From the NCBI GenBank assembly GCA_913019975.1, contig CAJWBH010000012.1, positions 1 to 64,000 on the forward strand: a stretch of 64,000 bases of DNA, in the 5' to 3' direction. The notes beneath the pieces are model-generated. The model was not told the origin of the DNA. It made no database searches and was given only the letters and a program-made list of their open reading frames with translations. This DNA comes from Thalassolituus maritimus (GTDB lineage: Bacteria > Pseudomonadota > Gammaproteobacteria > Pseudomonadales > Oceanobacteraceae). The stretch's first letter is position 1. Each line of letters starts with the position of its first letter. The translations under genes and the position numbers were made by a program. Shown here piece by piece: positions 50,350 to 59,205 of the stretch.

Positions 50350-51098
50350 CAGGGTTTGATTCCCCGGTGCAGAGCAACAACACCACTGGTCATGTTGTTG
50401 TAGCTGCAGCGCACGAGGCCGGCATCTTCCATCATCCCTTTCAGCGTTTCCTGATCCGGATGCATACGAATGGATTCAGCCAGATACTTGTAACTTTCAG
50501 AGTCGTTCGCAACAAGCTTGCCCATAAAAGGCAGGGCGCTGAACGAATACAGGTCGTAGGCCTTGCTCATGACCGGGTTCGTCGGCTTGGAAAATTCGAG
50601 GATGAGAAGACGGCCGCCTGGCTTGAGTACACGCGCCATAGAGCGCAGTGCTTTGTCTTTGTCGGTAACGTTACGCAGGCCGAAGGCCATAGTGATTACG
50701 TCAAAGCTGTTGTCTTCAAACGGCAGACACTCGGCGTTTGCCTGAACGTATTCGATGTTACCCACGTACCCCTGATCGGTCAGGCGGTCGCGACCGACGT
50801 TCAGCATGGATGAGTTGATATCAGCGAGTACAACCTTGCCCTGTGGGCCGACGATGCGTGAAAACTTACGCGTCAGGTCACCGGTGCCACCGGCGAGGTC
50901 GAGAATCTGATTACCCGGACGGGCACCACTCATATCGATGGTGATGCGTTTCCAGAGGCGGTGGACGCCGAATGACATCAGGTCGTTCATTACATCGTAT
51001 TTCGCAGCGACAGAATGAAATACATCAGCCACTTTTCCAGCTTTTTCGTCGACCGAAACGGTCTCGTAGCCGAAATGAGTTGTTTTATTGTCGGACAT
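50349..51098 (-). CDS. ubiE: Ubiquinone/menaquinone C-methyltransferase UbiE
   Basis: The 249-residue SAM methyltransferase shows the family start [17 protein letters not shown], the SAM motif [12 protein letters not shown], and [12 protein letters not shown]. It methylates the ring of demethoxyubiquinol and demethylmenaquinol. It is first of a run continuing through ubiJ, ubiB, hisI, hisE and tatABC. Confidence 0.97.
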   Translation of the reverse strand: MSDNKTTHFGYETVSVDEKAGKVADVFHSVAAKYDVMNDLMSFGVHRLWKRITIDMSGARPGNQILDLAGGTGDLTRKFSRIVGPQGKVVLADINSSMLNVGRDRLTDQGYVGNIEYVQANAECLPFEDNSFDVITMAFGLRNVTDKDKALRSMARVLKPGGRLLILEFSKPTNPVMSKAYDLYSFSALPFMGKLVANDSESYKYLAESIRMHPDQETLKGMMEDAGLVRCSYNNMTSGVVALHRGIKP

Positions 51099-51229
51099 GC
51101 CTACCTCCCAATCTGGACCGACATTCTAACCAGCCGGCGTGCGAATGTCTGCTTTCATTGGCAACGCAAGGTGGCACAACCGCACCTGTGCAACTGAAAT
51201 GGCATCAGGCAATCTGCGTCATCATACTT

Positions 51230-51248
51230 TTCTGACTTCTGGTCAGAA
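51230..51248. promoter_or_regulatory. Inverted repeat between ubiE and DUF1145 gene
   Basis: TTCTGAC and GTCAGAA form a perfect 7-bp palindrome with a 5-bp spacer, 29 bp upstream of the DUF1145 start. The spacing would place it over a promoter, but no matching boxes are clear. Confidence 0.3.
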
Positions 51249-51276
51249 GTTAACTAAGACTTAGCTGGAGCAATAA

Positions 51277-51528
51277 ATGAATACCGTAGCTATGAAAGCA
51301 GCAACATTTTTATTCTGGGTACTGGCGATTACTGCCTGGGTGCAGGGTTGGGATGGCTTGCTCGGTTATCTGCCGACCATCGGCCTGATCGTCGCGGGTA
51401 TTCACGTACTGGAGGTGCTGCTTTTCTGGGTAGCTTTCCGCAAGAAGAGCACCAACGTGCGCCTGGACGCTATTCAGGTTTTTATTTTTGGAATGTTCCA
51501 TCTTCAGCGTTTTATGCCTAAGTCCTGA
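51277..51528 (+). CDS. DUF1145 small membrane protein
   Basis: The 83-residue product has two predicted helices (ATFLFWVLAITAWVQG and LIVAGIHVLEVLLFWVAF) and ends FIFGMFHLQRFMPKS, consistent with the DUF1145 family of inner-membrane proteins. Function unknown. It is divergent from ubiE and convergent with the ompA-like gene. Confidence 0.78.
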   Translation: MNTVAMKAATFLFWVLAITAWVQGWDGLLGYLPTIGLIVAGIHVLEVLLFWVAFRKKSTNVRLDAIQVFIFGMFHLQRFMPKS

Positions 51529-51558
51529 GCTGGCTGGCCCAGAACACAAAGCGCAGAT

Positions 51559-51584
51559 CAAAAAAAGGGAGGCCTGAGCCTCCC
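51559..51584 (-). terminator. Terminator of the ompA-like gene
   Basis: GGGAGGC (51567-51573) and GCCTCCC (51578-51584) form a 7-bp stem with a CTGA loop (TCAG on the minus strand). A T-run follows on the minus strand, 20 bp past the stop codon at 51605. Confidence 0.88.
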
Positions 51585-51604
51585 TGATAATATGCTACAA
51601 ACCG

Positions 51605-52687
51605 TTATTCGACGGTCAGTTCAACGCGACGGTTGAGCTGGCGGCCTTCTTCGGTAGTGTTATCAGCAATCGGCTGAGAATCACTCAGCGCTCTCAGTTC
51701 AATCGAATCTTTGCTTACGCCACGAGCCATCAGATAGTTACCAATGGTTTTCGCACGTTCCATCGAGATGAACTGATTGAATTCGTCACTGCCAGTCTCG
51801 TCGGCATGACCTTTTACGATGATCTTCAGATCTTTATCTTCTTTCGCCTGAGCGGCAATCTGATCCAGGTAAGCAGTCGCTTTGCCCGGCATACCAGCTT
51901 TGTTCAGCGGGAAGCGCAGCAGAGCTTCGACGGTTTTGATCAGGTCACAACCATTGCTGCCTACCATGGCCACCTTACCGGTGTCAGCACACTGGTCAAC
52001 GCTGTCAGCGACGCCATCATTGTCACTGTCTTCAAAAGCAGATTTGGCTGGGATGCCGGCCGCTGTCGCTGGAAGCTCGTTGACCTGTTCTGCGGTCAGC
52101 TGGCTGTCGTCAGTCATATTGTTGCTGGCTACTGTGCTACCCGCTGCCGCAGTTGAAGCTGCAGCGACCGCAGCAGAACCGAAACGGTAACCCACTTCGA
52201 TGACGTAATTCATGTGTTCTGGATATTCGTTGATCATGTCATCGTAACGAATTTCAGCGCGGGCAAAGATACGCTCCGAAGAATCGTATTGCACACCGGC
52301 GCCCAGAGAAGCCAGAGCGTTTGAGGCGCTGCCACCGTCGGTGCGCATTTCTTCAAAGCCCAGGCCTGCTGTCAGGTAAGGTTTCAAGGCGTCGTCAGAC
52401 AGGAAATACAGGCTGCTGAAGCGGAACTGCTCGATATCTGCGCGAGAATCGTCCTGGATGATGGATGGGATAACAAAGCTACCCTCGAGAGCGAGGCTGT
52501 CTTTGAGCATGTAACCCAGAGAGAGTTCGTTGGTGTAACTGTGTTTCATGTGATCGCCGAAGTGATCAACACTGATTTCGTTTTCAGTGTGCGCGGCGCC
52601 CACCGTGAAGTAGTAAGGTAATTCCTGAGCCATAACTGACGCAGAGGTCGCGGCCAGAATGGCTGCGCTAAGTACTGAATGTTTCAT
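51605..52687 (-). CDS. OmpA family outer-membrane protein
   Basis: The 360-residue product has a signal peptide (AAILAATSASVMA-QE), an 8-stranded barrel region (to about 170), an Ala-rich linker, one TSP3-like calcium motif (DSDNDGVADSVDQC), and an OmpA C-terminal domain (IIVKGHADETGSDEFN, SMERAKTIGNYL, GRQLNRRVELTV). The start at 52687 is preceded by GGGGGA at suitable spacing; an in-frame TTG at 52693 is discounted. Divergent from the histidine kinase gene. Confidence 0.92.
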   Translation of the reverse strand: MKHSVLSAAILAATSASVMAQELPYYFTVGAAHTENEISVDHFGDHMKHSYTNELSLGYMLKDSLALEGSFVIPSIIQDDSRADIEQFRFSSLYFLSDDALKPYLTAGLGFEEMRTDGGSASNALASLGAGVQYDSSERIFARAEIRYDDMINEYPEHMNYVIEVGYRFGSAAVAAASTAAAGSTVASNNMTDDSQLTAEQVNELPATAAGIPAKSAFEDSDNDGVADSVDQCADTGKVAMVGSNGCDLIKTVEALLRFPLNKAGMPGKATAYLDQIAAQAKEDKDLKIIVKGHADETGSDEFNQFISMERAKTIGNYLMARGVSKDSIELRALSDSQPIADNTTEEGRQLNRRVELTVE

Positions 52688-52935
52688 AATCAATCCCCCA
52701 ATCGATTGCCCACGAACTTTACCTAAGCTTGCAATTCAAAGCTACAACGGCGACGCGCCGTTCATACACTTGGCAGGCATTTAGCAAGGAAAGCGATCAC
52801 AAAAGTGGTACTTTATTCGTACTTATTAGCAAAGGCTTAATTACTGACTCCATGGTTTCTGATCCTCATCATTTGCTGACCCAGCGAGGATGAAATACTC
52901 TGAGCGCCATAACGATAATAACTGGTATTTCTCAC

Positions 52936-54126
52936 ATGGACTCCGTCACACTGCCTTTGCGGATACCCTATATTCTGCGTGCAGGCATCATTATCACGCT
53001 GGGCATCAGTGCCTGGGCAATCGCTGCCTACATTGTTTTGTCGGTGTGTCCTCCTGAGCAAAGGATGCTGGCTACTTCATTGATGGCGACCAGCGTTTTC
53101 TGCTTCTGTGCTCTGGCATTCCTGGGCACCCGGGAGTTGCTGATGAACAATCTCGCATGGCGCGTCGATAATCGTGACTGGCGGTTCTGGTTGTTTCTGG
53201 TGGGGTCACATCTTTGCTCCATTCTTCTGATGGACGTTGCTGAGGTACCTTCCGAAAGTGCGCCCTACGCGGTGTTGATGGTGGTGAACTCGGCGTCTCT
53301 TGTTGTCCGTTTTTCACCCAAATATTCACTCAGCTTCAATATGTTGGTCGCCGTGTTGTTTGCGATGCAGTTCCCACAGGATCAATGGCTTATTTTCTGT
53401 TTGTGCATGCTTATGCAGCTGGTCTTGTGGAGCTTTGGCCTGAGTATCGTAGTTGAGATCAGTGAGGTCAGGCGTCTGCGGGTTATGGGTGATGAGCTGC
53501 GCATGGCACAGGCTCAGATAGCCGAATCTGAACGGATGCTGGAAAGGCGTAATATCCGTCATAACCTGCACGATAATATGGGGCACGAGCTCGCGACTCT
53601 GCATATGAATCTTCAGATTCTAGAGCAGCAGGCCGGTCGCTTAGAGTTGTCTGATGATATTGTCGCGCCTCTGGAACGCTCGCGGGATGCCAGCAGGAAG
53701 ATGTTCGCTGTTCTGGATGACATTGTATCGGGGTTACGTCAGGTGCCTTCCGCTCATTTCTATGATGCTTTAACCGATCTGGTTGATCAGGCTACAACGC
53801 TTCAAGTCACGACCTTGTGGGATGAGAAGGTGAAGATCTCCGACCCTCAGTGTTGTGAAACTCTGCTGTCAGTGGTGCGTGAGTTTCTGACCAATGTGAT
53901 GAAACACTCTGCGGGGCGGGAGGTTGAAATCCGCAGTCACTACAGTAATGGATCTATCGAACTGAAGCTGACAGATCTGGCTGAGTACATGGGTGAGTTC
54001 AGCTACGGCAATGGACTTTCAGGTGTGGAAGAGCGAATAGCCGCGATGGATGGCTGCTTTTTGGTCGAAATGTCTGACCAGAATCAACTGACCTGGAGCA
54101 TCAGGTTGCCGGAGGCCAGCGTATGA
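52936..54126 (+). CDS. NarL/DesK-type membrane sensor histidine kinase
   Basis: The 396-residue product has about six N-terminal membrane helices (to about 175), a helical linker, the HisKA_3 phosphoacceptor in RRNIRHNLHDNMGHEL (H212), and an ATPase domain with N-box REFLTNVMKHSAG. The G1 box is atypical: where DxGxG is expected the sequence reads TDLAEYMGEF, retaining the Asp but losing the first Gly, although GNGLSGVEERI is intact. The signal is unknown. It overlaps the response regulator gene by 4 bp. Confidence 0.88.
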   Translation: MDSVTLPLRIPYILRAGIIITLGISAWAIAAYIVLSVCPPEQRMLATSLMATSVFCFCALAFLGTRELLMNNLAWRVDNRDWRFWLFLVGSHLCSILLMDVAEVPSESAPYAVLMVVNSASLVVRFSPKYSLSFNMLVAVLFAMQFPQDQWLIFCLCMLMQLVLWSFGLSIVVEISEVRRLRVMGDELRMAQAQIAESERMLERRNIRHNLHDNMGHELATLHMNLQILEQQAGRLELSDDIVAPLERSRDASRKMFAVLDDIVSGLRQVPSAHFYDALTDLVDQATTLQVTTLWDEKVKISDPQCCETLLSVVREFLTNVMKHSAGREVEIRSHYSNGSIELKLTDLAEYMGEFSYGNGLSGVEERIAAMDGCFLVEMSDQNQLTWSIRLPEASV

Positions 54127-54719
54127 TGAAACTCGTTCTGGTAGATGATCAGGCTCTGGTACAGCAGGGCGTAGCAACCCTGTTGGAAATGTCGGGGGCG
54201 TTCGAGGTCGTTGCCACTCTTGAGTCTGGGCAGGCACTGACGGACTGGTTAGGCGAGCATCCTTCCGGGTGTGATCTGGTACTGCTCGATTTCCATATGC
54301 CTGGTCAGGACGGTATAGAAACCCTCAACTCTCTGAAGCCAGCACTCCGTACACCTGTGGTCTTTCTCTCGACCTTCGCGGATGCGGCGCTAAGTCGTGA
54401 GGCCCGTCGTAATGGTGCTTCAGGCTGGTTGGCAAAGAGTGTGGAAATAAGTGAGCTGGTCTCCGCGCTTCAGGCCGTGGCGGCTGGTGAACAGGTATTT
54501 CCGGCGTTGAACCATCACTCTCAGGATTGGGATCTGAGCGCCCGGGAGTTCGAGGTGGCACGCTGTCTGGTCGCAGGTATGACGAATCAGCAGATCGCAG
54601 ATCAGTGTTGCTTGAGTCTGGGGACAGTGAAGAACTATACGTCCAATCTTTTCAGTAAACTTGAAGTGGCAAATCGTGCTCAGGCGATTGCGGCACTGCG
54701 GGAGCGCGGTATTTCCTGA
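54123..54719 (+). CDS. LuxR/NarL family response regulator
   Basis: The 198-residue product has a receiver domain (LVLVDDQ with acidic pair; phosphoacceptor D56 in LLDFHMPG; LAKSVEI for the Lys) and a C-terminal LuxR helix-turn-helix (LSAREFEVARCLVAGMTNQQIAD, then LGTVKNYTSNLFSKL). ATGA overlap with the kinase gene shows they form a pair. The divergent ompA-like gene is a possible target. Confidence 0.92.
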   Translation: MMKLVLVDDQALVQQGVATLLEMSGAFEVVATLESGQALTDWLGEHPSGCDLVLLDFHMPGQDGIETLNSLKPALRTPVVFLSTFADAALSREARRNGASGWLAKSVEISELVSALQAVAAGEQVFPALNHHSQDWDLSAREFEVARCLVAGMTNQQIADQCCLSLGTVKNYTSNLFSKLEVANRAQAIAALRERGIS

Positions 54720-54806
54720 GCTGACCTGAACTGTGTCTTGTCTTTTGTATTGTTTGTGTATAGCTTTTGTATATATTACTTATGCACACAGACTCAGGAG
54801 ATAACC

Positions 54807-55346
54807 ATGCAGCACCTCACCCGTCTCATACTGCTTACTCTGACAGCTTTATCTCTGTCAGCCTGCCGTATTGTTGAAACTGTTCCTTTTGTTGATATCC
54901 CGCGCTATATGGGGCTCTGGTACCAGATCGCCGCCAATGAAGTCTCGTTTAATGAGGGGCTGGTTGGGGTAACCGCAGAATACACTCTGCTCGAGGACGG
55001 CTCGGTCGAAGTGCTGAATAAGGGATATCAGGACACTCTGGACGGCGAACTGAACCAGATCACAGGCAACGCAACCATCTGGGATGAAGAGACGAACTCC
55101 AAGCTCAAAGTTGTGTTCCCCGGAGCGCCAGACCTGCCTTACCCGAACTATCTGATTGTTGTTCTGGATGAGGCGGGGTACGAGTATGCGGCGGTCACTG
55201 ATCCGTTTGAATACACCCTGTTTATACTGAGCCGCTCGCCGGAGATGAGCGAGAACACATACGCAATGATTCTTGGTGAACTGGAAGCACTGGGCGTGGA
55301 TACGAGCGAGCTTGTTATTACTCCGCAGGCGTTGCCTGAGGAGTAA
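54807..55346 (+). CDS. blc: Lipocalin family lipoprotein (Blc-like)
   Basis: The 179-residue product has lipobox LSAC (after LILLTLTALS) and the lipocalin motif DIPRYMGLWYQIA, with YPNYLIVVLDEAGYEYAAVT in the barrel. Bacterial lipocalins bind lysolipids or fatty acids at the outer membrane. The start at 54807 follows a CAGGAGA site; the frame is open from 54738. The last codons lie in a palindrome shared with the convergent esterase gene. Confidence 0.88.
   Translation: MQHLTRLILLTLTALSLSACRIVETVPFVDIPRYMGLWYQIAANEVSFNEGLVGVTAEYTLLEDGSVEVLNKGYQDTLDGELNQITGNATIWDEETNSKLKVVFPGAPDLPYPNYLIVVLDEAGYEYAAVTDPFEYTLFILSRSPEMSENTYAMILGELEALGVDTSELVITPQALPEE
55318..55346. terminator. Palindrome holding the stop codons of two convergent genes
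   Basis: TTACTCCGCAGGC (55318-55330) and GCCTGAGGAGTAA (55334-55346) form a 13-bp stem with one mismatch and a GTT loop. Each outer TAA is the stop codon of one gene, so the two CDS overlap by 29 bp. As a result both proteins end ITPQA-x-P-x-E. Probably a two-way terminator, though T-runs are absent. Confidence 0.6.
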
Positions 55347-55956
55347 TCAGCTTAAGTACTTCGGGCGCAACATTATCGGCCAGTGTCGGTTGCGCCTCTG
55401 TTGTGGGATGAATGCCATCGTCCTGCATCATGCCATCTACTGTCGCCACGCCCTCCAGCAGGAAAGGCACCAGACCTGTGTTGTAACTTCCTGACAGTTC
55501 TATATACAGAGTTCTGAAGCCCTCTGTGTATGCTGGCCCATAATTAGGTGGGATCTGCATGCCAGCCAGAATAACCTCCGAGCCCGATTCCTGTGTGGCC
55601 TTAATCATGGCCGTCAGATTATTTCTGACCAGCGAGAGTGGTGTACCTCTCAATGCGTCGTTGCCGCCGAGTGCAAGCAGGGTGACGTCGGGTTGATGGC
55701 GCTTTAATAAGGCGGGTAAGCGGCTCCGACCGCCAGAGGTGGTATCGCCGCTTATTGCTGCAACGACAACAGTGAGTTGCGGAAACCGGTTCTGCAGTTT
55801 CTGCTCTAATAGCAGAGGCCATTGTTTTTCTACCGGGACGCCAAACCCCGCACTGATACTGTCGCCAACAATCAGCAGTTTTGGTGGTTGCTGTGTCTGT
55901 TCTTCTGCCTGCACGACCGAACAGACGAACATTGCCAGAGTAATAAACACTGACAT
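55318..55956 (-). CDS. tesA: SGNH/GDSL esterase, TesA-like arylesterase
   Basis: The product (about 212 residues) has a signal peptide (MSVFITLAMFVCSVVQA) and the SGNH blocks: GDSISAGFGV (nucleophile Ser), SGDTTSGG (Gly), ALGGNDALRG (Asn), and DGIHPT (Asp/His). TesA homologues are periplasmic thioesterases/arylesterases. The ATG at 55956 leaves 31 bp to the divergent ybbA start; 56001 would overlap it. Divergence from ybbAP is a conserved arrangement. Confidence 0.9.
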   Translation of the reverse strand: MSVFITLAMFVCSVVQAEEQTQQPPKLLIVGDSISAGFGVPVEKQWPLLLEQKLQNRFPQLTVVVAAISGDTTSGGRSRLPALLKRHQPDVTLLALGGNDALRGTPLSLVRNNLTAMIKATQESGSEVILAGMQIPPNYGPAYTEGFRTLYIELSGSYNTGLVPFLLEGVATVDGMMQDDGIHPTTEAQPTLADNVAPEVLKLITPQATPAE

Positions 55957-55987
55957 TAACGATTTAACTTTCAGGAAACCCTTCGGT

Positions 55988-56677
55988 ATGCCGGACAACA
56001 CAGATATTACCTCTCTCAGTGCCGATCACTTAGTGAAAACAGTTCGCAGTGGCGAAGAACCTCTGACCATCCTGAAGGGTGTTTCGTTGCATATCAAGCG
56101 TGGAGAAAGTGTGGCTATTGTCGGTGCATCAGGCAGTGGTAAGTCGACATTGCTGGGTATTCTTGCGGGCCTCGATTTGCCCACGGAGGGGGAAGTCACG
56201 CTGCTCGAGCAACCCATGAGCGGGCTGAACGAAGACCAGCGGGCGGCGATTCGTGCCGGTGGTGTTGCTTTTGTATTCCAGAATTTTCATCTGCTTCAGG
56301 GGCTGACAGCGCTTGAGAACGTGATGTTGCCGCTTGAGATCGTCGGCAAAAAGAATGCTGATAAAGAGGCAACCGGGTTGCTTCATTCCGTCGGGTTGGC
56401 TGATCGGCTTGCGCACTATCCAAGCCAGTTATCGGGTGGTGAGCAGCAGCGTGTGGCATTGGCCCGTGCCTTCGCTGGGCAGCCCGAAATTCTGTTCGCG
56501 GATGAGCCTACTGGCAACCTGGACCGTGCGACGGGCGAACAGGTTGAGTCCCTTTTATTCCGGCTAAACGAAGAATCTTCCACCACTCTGGTGCTTGTTA
56601 CACACGACGATCGTCTGGCGCAGCGCTGTGACCGGCGCCTGAAAATGGCGGACGGTGTGTTAGAGGAAATTGCCTGA
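55988..56677 (+). CDS. ybbA: ABC transporter ATP-binding protein YbbA
   Basis: The 229-residue product has Walker A (VGASGSGKST), the LSGGEQQRVALARAF signature, and Walker B (EILFADEPTGNLD) typical of LolD/MacB-like subunits. The start at 55988 is set by family length; the frame is open from 55739. One-base overlap with ybbP. Confidence 0.92.
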   Translation: MPDNTDITSLSADHLVKTVRSGEEPLTILKGVSLHIKRGESVAIVGASGSGKSTLLGILAGLDLPTEGEVTLLEQPMSGLNEDQRAAIRAGGVAFVFQNFHLLQGLTALENVMLPLEIVGKKNADKEATGLLHSVGLADRLAHYPSQLSGGEQQRVALARAFAGQPEILFADEPTGNLDRATGEQVESLLFRLNEESSTTLVLVTHDDRLAQRCDRRLKMADGVLEEIA

Positions 56678-59175
56678 TGACAAATACCGCAGGTAGATTC
56701 ACAGAGCTTCGGCTGGCGTTAAGGTTGATGAGCCGAGAATTGCGTAGTGGCGAGCTCACGCTGATCTTCCTGGCACTGGTACTGGCGGTGACTGTCACTA
56801 CGGCGATTGCCATATTCAGCCAACGACTGGATCTGGCCATGCAGGCCAGTGCCAATGACATGCTCGGGGCGGACCTCCGGGTTCGTTCGACCACTCCGCT
56901 CGAAGAGGACTGGCTGGTGGAGGCCGATGAGCTGGGCCTGGAGCGAGCCCGTACTCTGACGTTCCCCAGTGTGGTTGTCGCCGGTGACGAGATGACGTTG
57001 TCGGCGGTGAAAGCGGTCGATGAAGGTTATCCCCTGCGTGGCGAGCTTCTGGTCAGGGGTATTGATGATGAAGTTGCATCCATGCGGTCGTCTGGCCCAG
57101 AGCCGGGAGAGGCCTGGGTCGAGGCACGCCTGCTGTCGTTGTTGAATATCGGCCTGGGCGATGAAGCAGATCTGGGTGGCAAAACTTACCGGATCACTGG
57201 CCTGATTGAGAAGGAGAGTGACCGGGGAGGCAACTTTTACACCTTATCACCGCGCATCATGGTGCACTGGAGTGAGCTGGAGGGCAGCCCTATGCTGGGG
57301 CCCGGCAGCCGTGTGCGCTACCGGCTGATGCTGAGCGGTGATGGCGGTCTGTTGGAGCAGTTTCAAAGCTCGGTCGAGCTGAAAGCCAATCAGTCATTTG
57401 AATCCCTGGGTGATGGAAACCGGCAGATGTCGGCTTCTCTCGATCGCGCGCGCCGCTATCTTGGTCTCGCGGCCATTCTTGCCGTCGTTCTCTCGTGTGT
57501 TGCGGTTGCGGTCAGTGCTCGCCGTTATGCTGAGCGTCACTTTGATATCAGTGCTTTGATGCGAACCTTTGGCCTGCCGCGGGCCTCAGTGCTTCGCATT
57601 TTTCTTGCCCAGCTTCTGATTCTCGGGGGCGCAGCGACCATGTTGGGTGCCTTTTTTGCTTATATTCTGCAGTTAGGTTTATTGCAGGTGTTGTCTGGTC
57701 TGATACCGGAAGGCCTGCCGCCAGCAACTCTGAGTGCGTGGGCGCTTGGGCTCAGCGCCGGCCTTTTAGGCCTGTTTGGTTTTGGCGTACCGCACCTGTT
57801 GCCCTTGTCTTCAATCAGTCCGCTCCGGGTGCTGCGAAGGGACCTTGTGCCAGTGCCGCTCAAGGGCTGGCTTATTTATGCGCTGGCGCTGGGCTCTCTG
57901 ACAATTCTGCTTTCTCTTCTGACGCAGGATGTCATGCTCAGTAGCGGCCTGATGATAGGCGGCGCTGCGACGTTACTGATTTTACTTCTGTTATTGCGAG
58001 GCGGCCTGAGGCTTGCCGGGCGCCTGTTACGGAACCGAAAGCTTCCGCTCAGCCTCAGGTTTGCCTGGCAGCATCTGAGCCGTAGTCACACCGCAACAGC
58101 CGGGCAGCTACTGGCGTTCGCGATGACCCTGATGGTGATGTTGATTATCGGCATGTTGCGCACGGACCTTCTGGCCGACTGGCAACGCAGTATGCCTGAC
58201 AATGCGCCGAACATTTTTGCCCTGAACATCCAGCCTTTCGAGCGTGATGCATTCTCTGAGTCACTGGCGAATCACAGTATTGAGACGCAGGCTTTGTACC
58301 CTATGATTCCCATGCGCCTGGTACAGGTGAACGGTACCCCGGTCAGTGAGATGGACATTGCCGAAGATCGCTCCATCAACCGTGATCTGATTACATCCAC
58401 GGCTGAAACCCTGCCTGACAATAACGAAGTCGTCGGTGGTGACTGGGCAAAGACTGCCGCAGGCCCGGGGCAGGTCTCTGTTGAGCACGAGCTGGCCGAG
58501 CGCCTGGGGCTGGGCTTAGGGGATGTACTGACTTTCCGTGCGGCTGGCGTCGACCTTGATGCAGAAATAACCAGTCTCCGTCGTCTCGACTGGACGGCCA
58601 TGACACCGAACTTTTTCATGATGCTCTCACCTGATCTGACGGAAGAGTTACCCATGGGCTACATGACCAGCTTCCACCTTGCCGATGAGCATGAGGGCGC
58701 ACTGGTTTCTCTGATCCGGAAATACCCGGGCATCACCTTTATTGATACCCGCGCGATTCTTTCGCAGGTGCAGACCTTGCTGCAACGACTGACGACCGCA
58801 GTCGAGCTAATTCTGGTGTTTGTATTGCTGGGCGCTGTTCTGGTGATGTTATCTGTGTTACTGACATCGACACGCGAGCGACTGACTGAAGGGGCTGTGC
58901 TGCGGACCTTAGGTGCAGCGCGGAAACAGCTGCGTCAGGCACAGTGGGTTGAGTTCGCACTCCTGGGTGTACTGTCAGCCGTGTTGGCCTTAATCGGTGC
59001 GGAGTTAGTGACGGCGGGTTTGTATATTGGCCTGCTGGATATTCCCTACAGCAGTCTTGGCTGGGCGTGGCTCTGGTTGCCGCCGGCAACGGCCCTTGGA
59101 TTGGCGATTCCGGGCAGCTTGATGCTGCGCAGAGTCAGTCGGGTTCCGCCGCTGACCGTATTGCGGGAAGGCTGA
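56677..59175 (+). CDS. ybbP: ABC transporter permease YbbP (FtsX-like, two FtsX domains)
   Basis: The 832-residue permease has an N-terminal helix (LIFLALVLAVTVTTAIAIF), a large periplasmic region, two groups of FtsX-type helices near 260-360 and 710-815, and middle helices around 400-450 and 470-495. With YbbA it belongs to the MacB/LolCDE-like group that acts on extracytoplasmic substrates; the substrate is unknown. Pairing with TesA suggests lipid or acyl substrates, an inference from synteny. Confidence 0.92.
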   Translation: MTNTAGRFTELRLALRLMSRELRSGELTLIFLALVLAVTVTTAIAIFSQRLDLAMQASANDMLGADLRVRSTTPLEEDWLVEADELGLERARTLTFPSVVVAGDEMTLSAVKAVDEGYPLRGELLVRGIDDEVASMRSSGPEPGEAWVEARLLSLLNIGLGDEADLGGKTYRITGLIEKESDRGGNFYTLSPRIMVHWSELEGSPMLGPGSRVRYRLMLSGDGGLLEQFQSSVELKANQSFESLGDGNRQMSASLDRARRYLGLAAILAVVLSCVAVAVSARRYAERHFDISALMRTFGLPRASVLRIFLAQLLILGGAATMLGAFFAYILQLGLLQVLSGLIPEGLPPATLSAWALGLSAGLLGLFGFGVPHLLPLSSISPLRVLRRDLVPVPLKGWLIYALALGSLTILLSLLTQDVMLSSGLMIGGAATLLILLLLLRGGLRLAGRLLRNRKLPLSLRFAWQHLSRSHTATAGQLLAFAMTLMVMLIIGMLRTDLLADWQRSMPDNAPNIFALNIQPFERDAFSESLANHSIETQALYPMIPMRLVQVNGTPVSEMDIAEDRSINRDLITSTAETLPDNNEVVGGDWAKTAAGPGQVSVEHELAERLGLGLGDVLTFRAAGVDLDAEITSLRRLDWTAMTPNFFMMLSPDLTEELPMGYMTSFHLADEHEGALVSLIRKYPGITFIDTRAILSQVQTLLQRLTTAVELILVFVLLGAVLVMLSVLLTSTRERLTEGAVLRTLGAARKQLRQAQWVEFALLGVLSAVLALIGAELVTAGLYIGLLDIPYSSLGWAWLWLPPATALGLAIPGSLMLRRVSRVPPLTVLREG

Positions 59176-59205
59176 TCTGGATTTGTCTGATTTGAGAACA
59201 CCCGC

